Source: Micavibrio sp. (GTDB lineage: Bacteria; Pseudomonadota; Alphaproteobacteria; Micavibrionales; Micavibrionaceae). Taken from it: a stretch of 11,428 nucleotides of DNA. Position numbers and translations under genes: made by a program. Every line of letters begins with the position of its first letter. Position 1 is the first letter of the stretch. The stretch lies in the NCBI GenBank assembly GCA_027051315.1, contig JALTZE010000216.1, positions 1 through 11,428 of the forward strand, written 5' to 3'. This document shows, one piece after another, positions 1-7,074 of this stretch. The notes below the pieces were generated by a model. The model was given only the letters and a program-made list of their open reading frames with translations. It did no database searches and had not been told where the DNA came from.

Positions 1-208
1 TGAAAAATCTATAGCAACCAAAACCAAAGATTTATCAATAAATGGTAATAAGGCTTTTGAATATGAGCTTAAAGTTCCTCAAGGACATTTATTTGGTCTG
101 ATAATAGAAATGGACAAAAGATTTATACTTGTAAATGCTTATACTCCGTATAGTGAAGATGATATTAGCATTATTAGAAATCTTCTTAATGGTGTTTCAA
201 CCTTATAG
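1..208 (+). CDS. C-terminal end of an unrecognised protein (partial, 5' end outside window)
   Basis: A frame open from base 2 to a TAG at 206-208 gives 68 residues with no internal stop. The first part is polar and Lys-rich. A beta-rich stretch follows (YELKVPQGHLF, then LIIEMDKRFILVNAYTP), and the protein ends in a short predicted helix (SEDDISIIRNLLNGVSTL). This alternation suggests the last strands and C-terminal helix of a small globular, possibly secreted, domain, but I do not recognise the family. It converges with the metal-efflux operon, and a strong terminator lies just after its stop. It is called coding because of the open frame, the plausible amino-acid composition and the terminator position. 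No function is assigned. Confidence 0.6.
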   Translation, partial: EKSIATKTKDLSINGNKAFEYELKVPQGHLFGLIIEMDKRFILVNAYTPYSEDDISIIRNLLNGVSTL

Positions 209-213
209 CTAAA

Positions 214-251
214 AAAATAGCGATGAGAGGTTACTCTTTCATCGCTATTTT
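214..251. terminator. Bidirectional intrinsic terminator between convergent genes
   Basis: Arms 214-226 (AAAATAGCGATGA) and 239-251 (TCATCGCTATTTT) are perfect 13-bp complements around a 12-nt loop. Read on the minus strand, the stem is followed by seven consecutive T residues (the A-run 211-217 on the plus strand), which fits the 3' end of the czcA-like transcript whose stop is at 273-275. Read on the plus strand, the T-run is shorter but present, and the hairpin lies 5 bases after the upstream gene's stop. It therefore probably serves both genes and is stronger for the minus strand. Confidence 0.9.
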
Positions 252-272
252 ATATTTATATTTAATTACTAT

Positions 273-3200
273 TTACCTTTTATGGTCTTCGATAATTTTC
301 TTCGAAAATGAAGTATATAAAACAGGAAGAACAAATAAAGTCAGCAATGTTGAGGAGAATAATCCCCCAACCACCACTGTTGCCAATGGTTTTTGAACTT
401 CTGAGCCAATACCAGTTGCCAAAAGCATTGGAATAAGTCCCAAAGCTGCGATTAATGCAGTCATAAGAACAGGACGTAGTCTTGATAAAGCTCCGTCAAA
501 TACTGCTCTTTTGGCATCTGTTCCACTTTCCACTAATAAATTAATGGCATTTACCATCACAACACCATTTAAGACAGCAACGCCAAATAGTGCGATAAAC
601 CCGATTGAACCTGGTACAGATAGATATTGACCAGAAAAATAAAGGGCGGCAATACCACCAATCATAGCCAATGGAACGTTAAGCATTATCAAAGCAGCTT
701 GTCTTACTGAGTTAAAAGCAAAGAATAATAGTAAGAAGATTAATCCCAAAGATAAAGGAACAACAATCATCAATCTTGCTTGCGCTCTTTGTTGATTTTC
801 AAACTGTCCGCCATAAACAACGGAATATCCAGCAGGTAAATCGACTTCTTCTTTTATACGCTTGCTTATTTCCTCAACAAAACCACCCATATCACGCCCA
901 ACTAAGTTAGACTGGATAACAACGCGCCTTTGTACATCATCTCTACGAATTTGCGGAGGTCCTGCTTCGATAGAAACCGTAGCAACATCGCCAAGCCTTA
1001 CCCATGCACCATTTGGTGCTTGAATAATTAAATCAGATATTGCATGTGCATCATTTCTATATTCTTTGGCAAGACGAACATAAATATCATAACGTTCATT
1101 ACCTTGAATAACTTGCCCTGCTGTACTTCCGCCAATTGCATCTGAGACCAAAGACATAACTTGCCCTACTGGAATACCAAAACGGGCGAGTTTATCCCTA
1201 TCGGGACGTACAACTAGCTGTGCCTCACCTGCTATTTGTTCCATCTCAACAGAACGTGCGCCTTCAATGGTTTTTACCAGATTCTCAATGGCTTTACCTT
1301 TTTCAGCCAGCACATCTAAATCAGGTCCAAATAGCTTAATAGCAAGCTGAGCTTTTACTCCCGAAAGCAATTCATCAACACGTGTGGCAATTGGTTGAGA
1401 AAAAGTAAACAACAAACCAGGATGAACAGACATTTTTTCTTCCATTAATTTTTGGAGTTCAAATCTGTCTTTTGCAGATGTCCATTCTTTTACTGGTTTC
1501 AATCCTAAATATATTTCTATATTTGAAACTGGTTCTGGGTCACCTCCTAATTCTGCTCTACCTATACGGCTTGAGGCATATAGTACTTCAGGAAATTCCA
1601 TCAATTCCAGTTCCAATTTTTGAGCAACTTCCTTAGATGTTTCTAACGAAGAAGATGGAGCAAGTGTTACTCGTATATTAATTGTTCCTTCCTCTAATTC
1701 GGGAACAAATTCAGTACCCAAAAATGGAATTAATGATAAAGCCCCGATAAACATAGAAACTGCAATGGCAACTACTGTCTTTTTTGCCCCTAGAGCAGCC
1801 CGCAGACTTTTCTTATATGCATATTCAAAACTATCAATAAGAAAATTAGATTTATGGTCCACTCCACGTTTAAATAAATAAGTTGATATTGCAGGTATAA
1901 CCATCAAAGCAACCATCAATGAAGAAAGCATAGCCAAAACTATAGAAATTGCCATTGGTTGGAATAATTTTCCTTCTACTCCTTCCAAAGTAAAAAGAGG
2001 AGTAAATACCACAATGATAATTAATACTGCAAAAAATACAGGACGCCCTACTTCACGTGATGCTTCTAATATCCGCATTTTTATACTATTGGGACGGTCT
2101 TTTTCATCATGATGCGATAGATGTTTAAAAATATTTTCCATCATAACAACCGAACCATCAACCATCATACCAATAGCAATAGCCAATCCACCAAGTGACA
2201 TCAGATTTGCTGAAATACCCCAGTGAGCCATAGCCATTAACGCCAAAGTAATTGAAATAGGAACAGATAAAAGCACCAATATTGCTGCCCTTAAATTCAT
2301 GAGAAATAATAATAAAACTACAACAATCAGAATAAATGCTTCTATCAGTGCTTTACTGACCGTTGCAACAGCTTTGCTTATCAAATCTGCTTGGTCATAG
2401 AAAGGTTTAATGGTTACCCCCTCTGGCAGGGCATTTTGAATGATTGGCAGCCTTTCATTGATTTCATCAATTGTATTTTTTGTATTTGCGCCCATACGTT
2501 TCATTATAACGCCTGTAACTACTTCGCCCATTTGTTTTGGGTTACCATTTTCATCACGTATAGTAATGGTTACAGCACCTTGACGAATTTCTGAGCCATA
2601 TAATATTTTTGCCACATCACTGACACGAACGGCGACACCCTCTTCAGTTTTAACTGGAATATTAGAGATGTCCCTTATGCCGTCATCTCCTCCACGTACC
2701 CAGCCAACACCTCTGATAACAAGCTGTTCCGAACCTCTATCAAGATACCAGCCACCTGCATTCCTATTATTTTCTTCAATTGCAGAAATTACATCTTCGG
2801 CATGAATATTGTAAGATAATAGCTTTGCTGGTTCTAGTTGAACTTGATATTGTTTAACTTCTCCCCCAAAAGAAAGAATTTCTGTAACCCCATCAATTGG
2901 CATAAGTAGCAATTTAACTATCCAGTCATTCAAAGAACGCAATGCCATAATATCAAATTTTTCAGGATTATCTGTTGTAAGCATATATTGGAATACTTGC
3001 CCAAGACCTGAGCTGTTAGGCCCCATTTCAGGAGTTCCAACTCCATCTGGTATTTGCTCTTTGGCATCTTGTAATTGTTCGAACACAAGCTGTCTGGCAA
3101 AGTATATGTCCGTTCCTTCTTTGAACACTACAGTTACAAGAGAAAGACCAGTTTTAGAAATTGAACGAACTTCTTCAACATCGGGAAGTGAATACATAAC

Positions 3201-3413
3201 CGCTTCGATTGGATATGTGATAAGTTGTTCTACTTCTTCTGCTGCTAGACCTTCTGCTTCGGTATTTACTGTCACTTGTACATTTGTTACATCAGGAAAA
3301 GCATCAAGATTAAGTTTTGGAAGCATCATTACTGCACCAACAGTAATTGCAATAAGCATCAAAACCACCATTAAGCGATTCCGAATAGAACCGTCAATTA
3401 TTGTATTTAACAT
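273..3413 (-). CDS. Heavy-metal efflux RND transporter, CzcA/CusA family (inner-membrane pump)
   Basis: This is the proton-driven pump subunit of a tripartite metal exporter in the inner membrane. Its 1046 residues match the usual length of about 1040. The start ATG follows AAAGGA by 7 nt. TM1 is at about 12-31. The first large periplasmic loop runs to about 350, and TM2-TM6 lie at about 353-515. TM7 is near 545-563, the second periplasmic loop follows, and TM8-TM12 run from about 880 to 1035. The TM4 proton-relay motif is AIGMMVDGSVVMMEN (413-427), with D419 and E426. The first Asp of CzcA-type DFG motifs is replaced by Ala, as in CusA. Residues aligned by eye with the CusA methionines M573, M623 and M672 appear to be R581, N631 and E681, so the CusA three-Met site is missing. 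RLRPVLMTA (978-986) is a family hallmark. It lies 19 nt after the fusion-protein gene. The family is certain; the metal is not. Confidence 0.96.
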   Translation of the reverse strand: MLNTIIDGSIRNRLMVVLMLIAITVGAVMMLPKLNLDAFPDVTNVQVTVNTEAEGLAAEEVEQLITYPIEAVMYSLPDVEEVRSISKTGLSLVTVVFKEGTDIYFARQLVFEQLQDAKEQIPDGVGTPEMGPNSSGLGQVFQYMLTTDNPEKFDIMALRSLNDWIVKLLLMPIDGVTEILSFGGEVKQYQVQLEPAKLLSYNIHAEDVISAIEENNRNAGGWYLDRGSEQLVIRGVGWVRGGDDGIRDISNIPVKTEEGVAVRVSDVAKILYGSEIRQGAVTITIRDENGNPKQMGEVVTGVIMKRMGANTKNTIDEINERLPIIQNALPEGVTIKPFYDQADLISKAVATVSKALIEAFILIVVVLLLFLMNLRAAILVLLSVPISITLALMAMAHWGISANLMSLGGLAIAIGMMVDGSVVMMENIFKHLSHHDEKDRPNSIKMRILEASREVGRPVFFAVLIIIVVFTPLFTLEGVEGKLFQPMAISIVLAMLSSLMVALMVIPAISTYLFKRGVDHKSNFLIDSFEYAYKKSLRAALGAKKTVVAIAVSMFIGALSLIPFLGTEFVPELEEGTINIRVTLAPSSSLETSKEVAQKLELELMEFPEVLYASSRIGRAELGGDPEPVSNIEIYLGLKPVKEWTSAKDRFELQKLMEEKMSVHPGLLFTFSQPIATRVDELLSGVKAQLAIKLFGPDLDVLAEKGKAIENLVKTIEGARSVEMEQIAGEAQLVVRPDRDKLARFGIPVGQVMSLVSDAIGGSTAGQVIQGNERYDIYVRLAKEYRNDAHAISDLIIQAPNGAWVRLGDVATVSIEAGPPQIRRDDVQRRVVIQSNLVGRDMGGFVEEISKRIKEEVDLPAGYSVVYGGQFENQQRAQARLMIVVPLSLGLIFLLLFFAFNSVRQAALIMLNVPLAMIGGIAALYFSGQYLSVPGSIGFIALFGVAVLNGVVMVNAINLLVESGTDAKRAVFDGALSRLRPVLMTALIAALGLIPMLLATGIGSEVQKPLATVVVGGLFSSTLLTLFVLPVLYTSFSKKIIEDHKR

Positions 3414-3432
3414 TTCTATATCCTTTCCCTAT

Positions 3433-4644
3433 TTAGTGGTTATGAACGGTAAAACCGCTCTTTGCTAGTTCTGATTGAACAAAAAAAGCACCTTTGGTAA
3501 CTATTTTTGTACCTGCTGGTATGCCTTTTATTGCTACGAAATCACCTACTTTTTTGATTATTTCTACCTCTTGCGGTTTAAATTCCCCTTGTTTTTCTTC
3601 AACAAAGACAACAAAATCGCCATCAGGGCTGCGTAGGATAGATTCAGTTGGAACCGTTAGATATTTTTTATCTCCTCCACTTAGGATAATTGTATCAACA
3701 TACATTCCTGAATGTAGTTTATAATCTTTATTATCCACCTCTATACGTATCCCTATGGTACGAGTTTCTTTATCTAATAAATGATGTTTTTGTATAACTT
3801 TACCTAAAACCCAATCAGAATTCCCAACATTAATTCTAACCATATCTCCGACATTAACATCATTTGCAAGCTCTGGTGATAATTTGCTTTCTACCCATAA
3901 AGATGCTTCATTTACAATATCGAACAAAACTGTACCTGGTTCTACTAATTCACCTTCGATAAAATTATCGCTAACAATTACACCTTCTTTGGTTGCAAGA
4001 AGTTGGAACTCTCCTATATTTTTCATATTCTCAGTTTTTAGAAGTTCTTTCACTTGCTCTTTGGTCATGCCATATGCCAATACTTTGGCTAAAGCTTGGT
4101 CATTTGCAATTTTTGCTTGATTATAGCGTTTAGCAGAAACAGCCGCTGAACCTAGCTGTTTTACGCGTTTCCATTCTTTATGCGCAACTAGCATTTCTCC
4201 TACCGCTTCTGCCATTTCTACACTTGATAATGTAACAAGTGGCTGACCAGATTTTACTTTATCTCCCATTTTTGCGTGGCGTTTTATTACTTGTGCTTCT
4301 ATTCTTGGGGTGATTGTTTCACTTAGATATAAATTAAAAGTAACTTCACCCGGAGCTTTTATCTCATCACCTAATTTTTGCAATATTAGAGGAGATACCA
4401 CTACCCCCGCCATTTTGATATTTTCAGGGGTTAAATCAATTTCAGCACCACTTTCTTTGCCTCCTTCTGCACCATGTTCTTCATCACCATGGTCTGCATG
4501 TTCGTCAGTTTTAGGCGTTTCATCATACTTTTGTCCATTACTTTGTTCTATTTCTTGCTTATGACCATGACCATCACCAGCAGAAAATGCGGGATATGGT
4601 ACTGTTAATGTTGCTAATGCTGTTAATAATAATAATTTATTCAT
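3433..4644 (-). CDS. Periplasmic membrane-fusion (adaptor) protein, CzcB/CusB family
   Basis: This is the adaptor that links the RND pump to the outer-membrane channel. I chose the ATG at 4644 (403 residues). AGGAGA lies 6 nt upstream, and the protein then begins with a clear signal peptide (MNKLLLLTAL through AFSA, cut near residue 22). An upstream in-frame ATG at 4719 would add 25 residues ahead of the signal peptide and run into the preceding gene. The mature N-terminus is rich in His and acidic residues (23-66, including GDGHGHK and EHADHGDEEHG), a likely metal-binding segment. The two halves of the lipoyl/barrel-sandwich domain are at about 115-141 and 215-251, with a helical hairpin between them (142-212). 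A beta-barrel follows (about 252-320), then a membrane-proximal domain (about 325-398), and the end is HNH. It starts 2 nt after the outer-membrane gene's stop, so translation is probably coupled. Confidence 0.95.
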   Translation of the reverse strand: MNKLLLLTALATLTVPYPAFSAGDGHGHKQEIEQSNGQKYDETPKTDEHADHGDEEHGAEGGKESGAEIDLTPENIKMAGVVVSPLILQKLGDEIKAPGEVTFNLYLSETITPRIEAQVIKRHAKMGDKVKSGQPLVTLSSVEMAEAVGEMLVAHKEWKRVKQLGSAAVSAKRYNQAKIANDQALAKVLAYGMTKEQVKELLKTENMKNIGEFQLLATKEGVIVSDNFIEGELVEPGTVLFDIVNEASLWVESKLSPELANDVNVGDMVRINVGNSDWVLGKVIQKHHLLDKETRTIGIRIEVDNKDYKLHSGMYVDTIILSGGDKKYLTVPTESILRSPDGDFVVFVEEKQGEFKPQEVEIIKKVGDFVAIKGIPAGTKIVTKGAFFVQSELAKSGFTVHNH

Positions 4645-4646
4645 TT

Positions 4647-5894
4647 CTATTCTCCTGAATTTTGTATCCATTGTTCTATATTTCCTGATGCACCAAGCCA
4701 TGAAAACCATGATTGCCATGCTTGGGAATGAAGCTCTTTGGCTGCTATTTGTGTATCTAATGCTTGTTCAATTTGAACCAGATAGTCTGTTGCGCTTAGT
4801 TCTCCGACTTTGAATTTACGGTCGAGAGTTTTAGTTTGCTTAGATAAAGCCAAAGCACCTTGTTTTTGCCAATTTTCCCACGCTCTTTTTGAAAGTTGAT
4901 AAGTACGTTTAGCAGTTTTAAGAGTCGTTTTAGCTGTATAAAATGCATTTTTAAATGCTTTTGCTTGTGCGATTGCTTCTTGCTTTGCGACTTCTACTTC
5001 TGCACCATAGCTATTAAAAACATTTACTGGCATTGATAATGAAACACCTATCATGTCACTGCCTGTATCTTTACCAGTTGAAAATGCAATTGTAGGGTCT
5101 GGCAATCTATTTTTACTGGCATGTTTGATTGCTGCCTTTGCAGCTTCCTCACGATTTTTTATTGCTTGTATAGAGGGTAACTGTATAATAATTTCATCTT
5201 CACTTTTATCAAATTCTTTGATTTCTGGTAAGTCTTTAGGAAAATCTGGTAAAGGCATATTTTCTTCAAAATTAAACCCTATCAAAGAATCTAATTTTGA
5301 TTTGCTTTCATTGAATGCAGTTTCTGCTTCGGCTTGTGTTATTAAAGCTTCTGATAATGCTAACTGAGCTAGATTATATTCGCTTTGGTCTATATCACCT
5401 GCTTTAAAGCCTTTTTGAGCTAGTGTAGAAAAACGCTCCATCAAATCTGTACGTTTAACGGACAGATTATAAATATCTTTTGATGATTTAAATTCAGCCA
5501 GTGCAGATAAAACATCGACAGCCAAGTTCTGACGCATAGCTTTATATTCTGCAATTACTGCCAAAGTTTCAAATTTAGCTATATTTCCTGAGGCTCTGTA
5601 TTTACCGCTCCAATCTATTGTTTGGCTTATACCAATATTTTTGCTTTTGTCCTCTCCATCAATATCTTCATAGCCAATTTCAATTTCGGGGTTATATTGC
5701 CATTTTGAGGCTGCTTTTTGATTAGCTTTTGAAGCCGAAACCATTGCTTTTGCCTCTTGCATGGCTGGACTTTGTTCCCATATTTGATTAACAAATGATG
5801 GAATATTAGTTTGTTCACTTGCTTTTGCTATATTAGGTGGCATAGCAAGTATGGTTAAGGCAGTACTGACTGCCAATATTTGTAATTTTTTCAT
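4647..5894 (-). CDS. Outer-membrane efflux channel, TolC/CzcC (OEP) family
   Basis: This is the outer-membrane factor of the exporter, expected to form a trimeric barrel with a long alpha-helical periplasmic tunnel. It has 415 residues, typical for CzcC-type proteins. The start ATG has AGGAGA 7 nt upstream. A signal peptide (MKKLQILAVS through NIAKA) is cut near residue 25. No Cys follows it, so unlike CusC it does not look lipidated. The mature protein is two repeats of long amphipathic helices rich in Ala, Lys, Glu and Gln (about 31-210 and 240-400). The first begins with SFVNQIWEQSPAMQEAKA, the usual OEP opening; the second contains PDPTIAFSTGKDTGSDMIGVS, a typical strand-forming stretch. 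The gene is second in the CzcI-like/C/B/A order, 153 bp after the small Cys/His protein, and its 3' end contains the ribosome-binding site of the adaptor gene. Confidence 0.93.
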   Translation of the reverse strand: MKKLQILAVSTALTILAMPPNIAKASEQTNIPSFVNQIWEQSPAMQEAKAMVSASKANQKAASKWQYNPEIEIGYEDIDGEDKSKNIGISQTIDWSGKYRASGNIAKFETLAVIAEYKAMRQNLAVDVLSALAEFKSSKDIYNLSVKRTDLMERFSTLAQKGFKAGDIDQSEYNLAQLALSEALITQAEAETAFNESKSKLDSLIGFNFEENMPLPDFPKDLPEIKEFDKSEDEIIIQLPSIQAIKNREEAAKAAIKHASKNRLPDPTIAFSTGKDTGSDMIGVSLSMPVNVFNSYGAEVEVAKQEAIAQAKAFKNAFYTAKTTLKTAKRTYQLSKRAWENWQKQGALALSKQTKTLDRKFKVGELSATDYLVQIEQALDTQIAAKELHSQAWQSWFSWLGASGNIEQWIQNSGE

Positions 5895-6047
5895 TAATAA
5901 TCTCCTGATTATGATTAAAAATTAGGGAAAATGTATAAATATGCATAACGAAATAAATTATCGTTATTAAAATTTGAGGAAATGTCAGGTAAAGTAATTT
6001 CAGAAATATTTAGTCTGAAAAAAATATACACCCGTTTCCTGTAGTAA
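5895..6047 (-). promoter_or_regulatory. 153-bp gap before the czcC-like gene with two short dyads
   Basis: This AT-rich gap holds AGGAGA (5901-5906), the ribosome-binding site of the outer-membrane factor. It also has two perfect 7-bp inverted repeats, each with a 9-nt spacer: ATAACGA 5945-5951 with TCGTTAT 5961-5967, and TTTCAGA 5998-6004 with TCTGAAA 6014-6020. The arm sequences differ, so they are not obviously two copies of one operator. I see no convincing -35/-10 pair. Possible roles are weak attenuator hairpins, mRNA-processing sites or protein-binding sites. In such AT-rich DNA, chance is also possible. Confidence 0.3.
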
Positions 6048-6377
6048 TTAAACTTTAGGGGGGCGTTTAAATCCGAAAATGGTAGAAGGAAGCACTTCAT
6101 CTGAAACAAAATCAAAATTTAATTCTATTGTTTCAGTAAATATATCTTGTGAATGTTCGATAATATTAACATGGCAATGATGACAATGATGACCACAATT
6201 AAAATCATATAAAGAATCAAGCTGTTCTACCCCGTCATCTATATTATCTGGAGTAAGAGTGAGTTCAAGTTGTTGATTATTATATTGTTTATCATCAACA
6301 TGTGCATACGCTGCTGAGATAGTTATCCCAGCAATAAAAGAAATAGTACATATTAAAAGTAGCGCATTCCTAATCAT
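6048..6377 (-). CDS. Small secreted Cys/His-rich protein, CzcI-like
   Basis: A 109-residue protein with a signal peptide (MIRNALLLIC through AAYA, cut near residue 25), so it is probably periplasmic. The mature part is acidic up to about residue 58. It then carries a dense metal-ligand cluster, CGHHCHHCH (61-69), with three Cys and five His, and ends in GFKRPPKV. In other bacteria, czcI-type genes for small His/Cys-containing periplasmic proteins often sit directly before czcCBA, and this gene has that position. That neighbourhood, its size, the signal peptide and the RPP-type C-terminus are the basis for the name; no clear sequence-family match was established. A role in periplasmic metal sensing or buffering is inferred. 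No Shine-Dalgarno is visible before the ATG at 6377; a TATGAT hexamer lies 11 nt upstream, so the message could be nearly leaderless. Confidence 0.75.
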   Translation of the reverse strand: MIRNALLLICTISFIAGITISAAYAHVDDKQYNNQQLELTLTPDNIDDGVEQLDSLYDFNCGHHCHHCHVNIIEHSQDIFTETIELNFDFVSDEVLPSTIFGFKRPPKV

Positions 6378-6388
6378 GAAAGCAATTT

Positions 6389-6394
6389 ATCATA
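6389..6394 (-). promoter_or_regulatory. Candidate -10 element for the CzcI-like gene / CBA operon
   Basis: TATGAT on the minus strand matches the sigma70 -10 consensus at five of six bases. It lies after the terminator at 6417-6444, where a new promoter would be needed to transcribe the CBA genes independently. No good -35 is found 16-18 bp upstream (the best is TATATT-like). A perfect 8-bp palindrome AACATGTT (6396-6403) lies directly upstream of the -10, in the spacer, where a regulator could bind. The predicted transcript would start only a few bases before the ATG. Confidence 0.3.
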
Positions 6395-6416
6395 GAACAT
6401 GTTTAATAACAATATA

Positions 6417-6444
6417 AAACTCTCCCTAAATATAGGAAGAGTTT
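6417..6444 (-). terminator. Intrinsic terminator after the DUF2231 gene
   Basis: On the minus strand, AAACTCTTCCTA and TAGGGAGAGTTT form a 12-bp stem with one U-G wobble and a 4-nt loop (6429-6432). Plus-strand arms are 6417-6428 and 6433-6444. The stem begins 6 nt after the DUF2231 stop codon and is followed by TATATT, a short and imperfect T-tract. Termination may be partial, allowing some read-through into the CzcI-like and CBA genes. The wobble is a pair only in minus-strand RNA, which fits that orientation. Confidence 0.75.
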
Positions 6445-6450
6445 AAAAAA

Positions 6451-7059
6451 TTAATGTTGATGATTGGAATGACCATCACTTGCTGGTTCTTGGTTATTTG
6501 AACCATTCTCACCATGATGTGATTTTGTATTTTCACTAGCAGAAGAAGATGAAGAAGAACCATGCCCCTTACCATCTGCATGTTCATGGCTACCATGTCC
6601 ACCATCACCTGAAACTTTTGGTAACGACATAACACCAAGACCATAACGATAAACGGCCTCCCCGCCCTTATAACCAGTAACTGCCAGTAAACTAGAAGCA
6701 AACAATATCAATATAACAAAAACAATACCTGTAGGCTTTCCTCCACGATGTCTAAAAAATGACCAAATAGCTAAAACGGCAAATGTTGATGCCGTTGCCA
6801 ATGCCCAATTTTTATGGTCAGTCATCGCGGCGTGAGAGGGACCATCATGAGTTACTGTATTATATGCATGAAAGCCTGCCAAAACAGTACCTATTGTGAT
6901 AACAAAACCAGCCCAGAGACTCCAGCGTGCTACTTCTAACAATTTTTCTTTCTTAAACACAAAACCTGCTAGATATAGTAATGAAGATATACTAAGCAAT
7001 GCTATTGTAAAATGTACAAATATTGGATGAAAATTTGGTATGATTTCTATACCCATCAT
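6451..7059 (-). CDS. DUF2231-type four-helix membrane protein with His-rich C-terminal tail
   Basis: A 202-residue integral membrane protein. It begins with NFHPIFVHFTIAL (9-21), the HP...H motif typical of DUF2231 proteins. Four transmembrane helices lie at about 14-34, 46-66, 85-103 and 111-130. Histidines occur near the helix ends (H11, H16, H64, H71, H76, H82). The last helix leads into GYKGGEAVYRYGLGV (129-143), also characteristic of this family. The function of DUF2231 is not established. The tail from about 150 is hydrophilic and rich in His, Gly and Ser, with a run of six Ser (168-173) and SHHGENG, and ends HSNHQH; it looks like an added metal-binding arm. A GGGGGA element lies 6 nt before the ATG at 7059. 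A second ATG immediately follows (7056), so the true start could be one codon later. It is 15 nt after the CusF-like gene and presumably cotranscribed with it. Confidence 0.85.
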   Translation of the reverse strand: MMGIEIIPNFHPIFVHFTIALLSISSLLYLAGFVFKKEKLLEVARWSLWAGFVITIGTVLAGFHAYNTVTHDGPSHAAMTDHKNWALATASTFAVLAIWSFFRHRGGKPTGIVFVILILFASSLLAVTGYKGGEAVYRYGLGVMSLPKVSGDGGHGSHEHADGKGHGSSSSSSASENTKSHHGENGSNNQEPASDGHSNHQH

Positions 7060-7074
7060 TGTTTTATCCCCCTT

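Noticed and set aside
3061..3468. 135-codon plus-strand frame over the pump gene start
   Set aside because: Shadow of the pump gene; Ser/Thr-rich composition, and it runs across the junction with the adaptor gene.
3433..4719. Longer 428-residue version of the fusion protein starting at 4719
   Set aside because: It would put 25 non-signal residues before a clear signal peptide and overlap the outer-membrane gene; the ATG at 4644 has AGGAGA at ideal spacing.
5915..6115. 66-codon minus-strand frame in the gap before the outer-membrane gene
   Set aside because: It starts inside the CzcI-like gene in a different frame, has an AT-driven Phe/Tyr/Ile composition and no ribosome-binding site.
6426..6701. 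91-codon minus-strand frame overlapping the DUF2231 gene
   Set aside because: It lies in another frame of a well-supported coding region and reads through the repetitive His/Ser tail, giving a spurious Met/Val-rich peptide.
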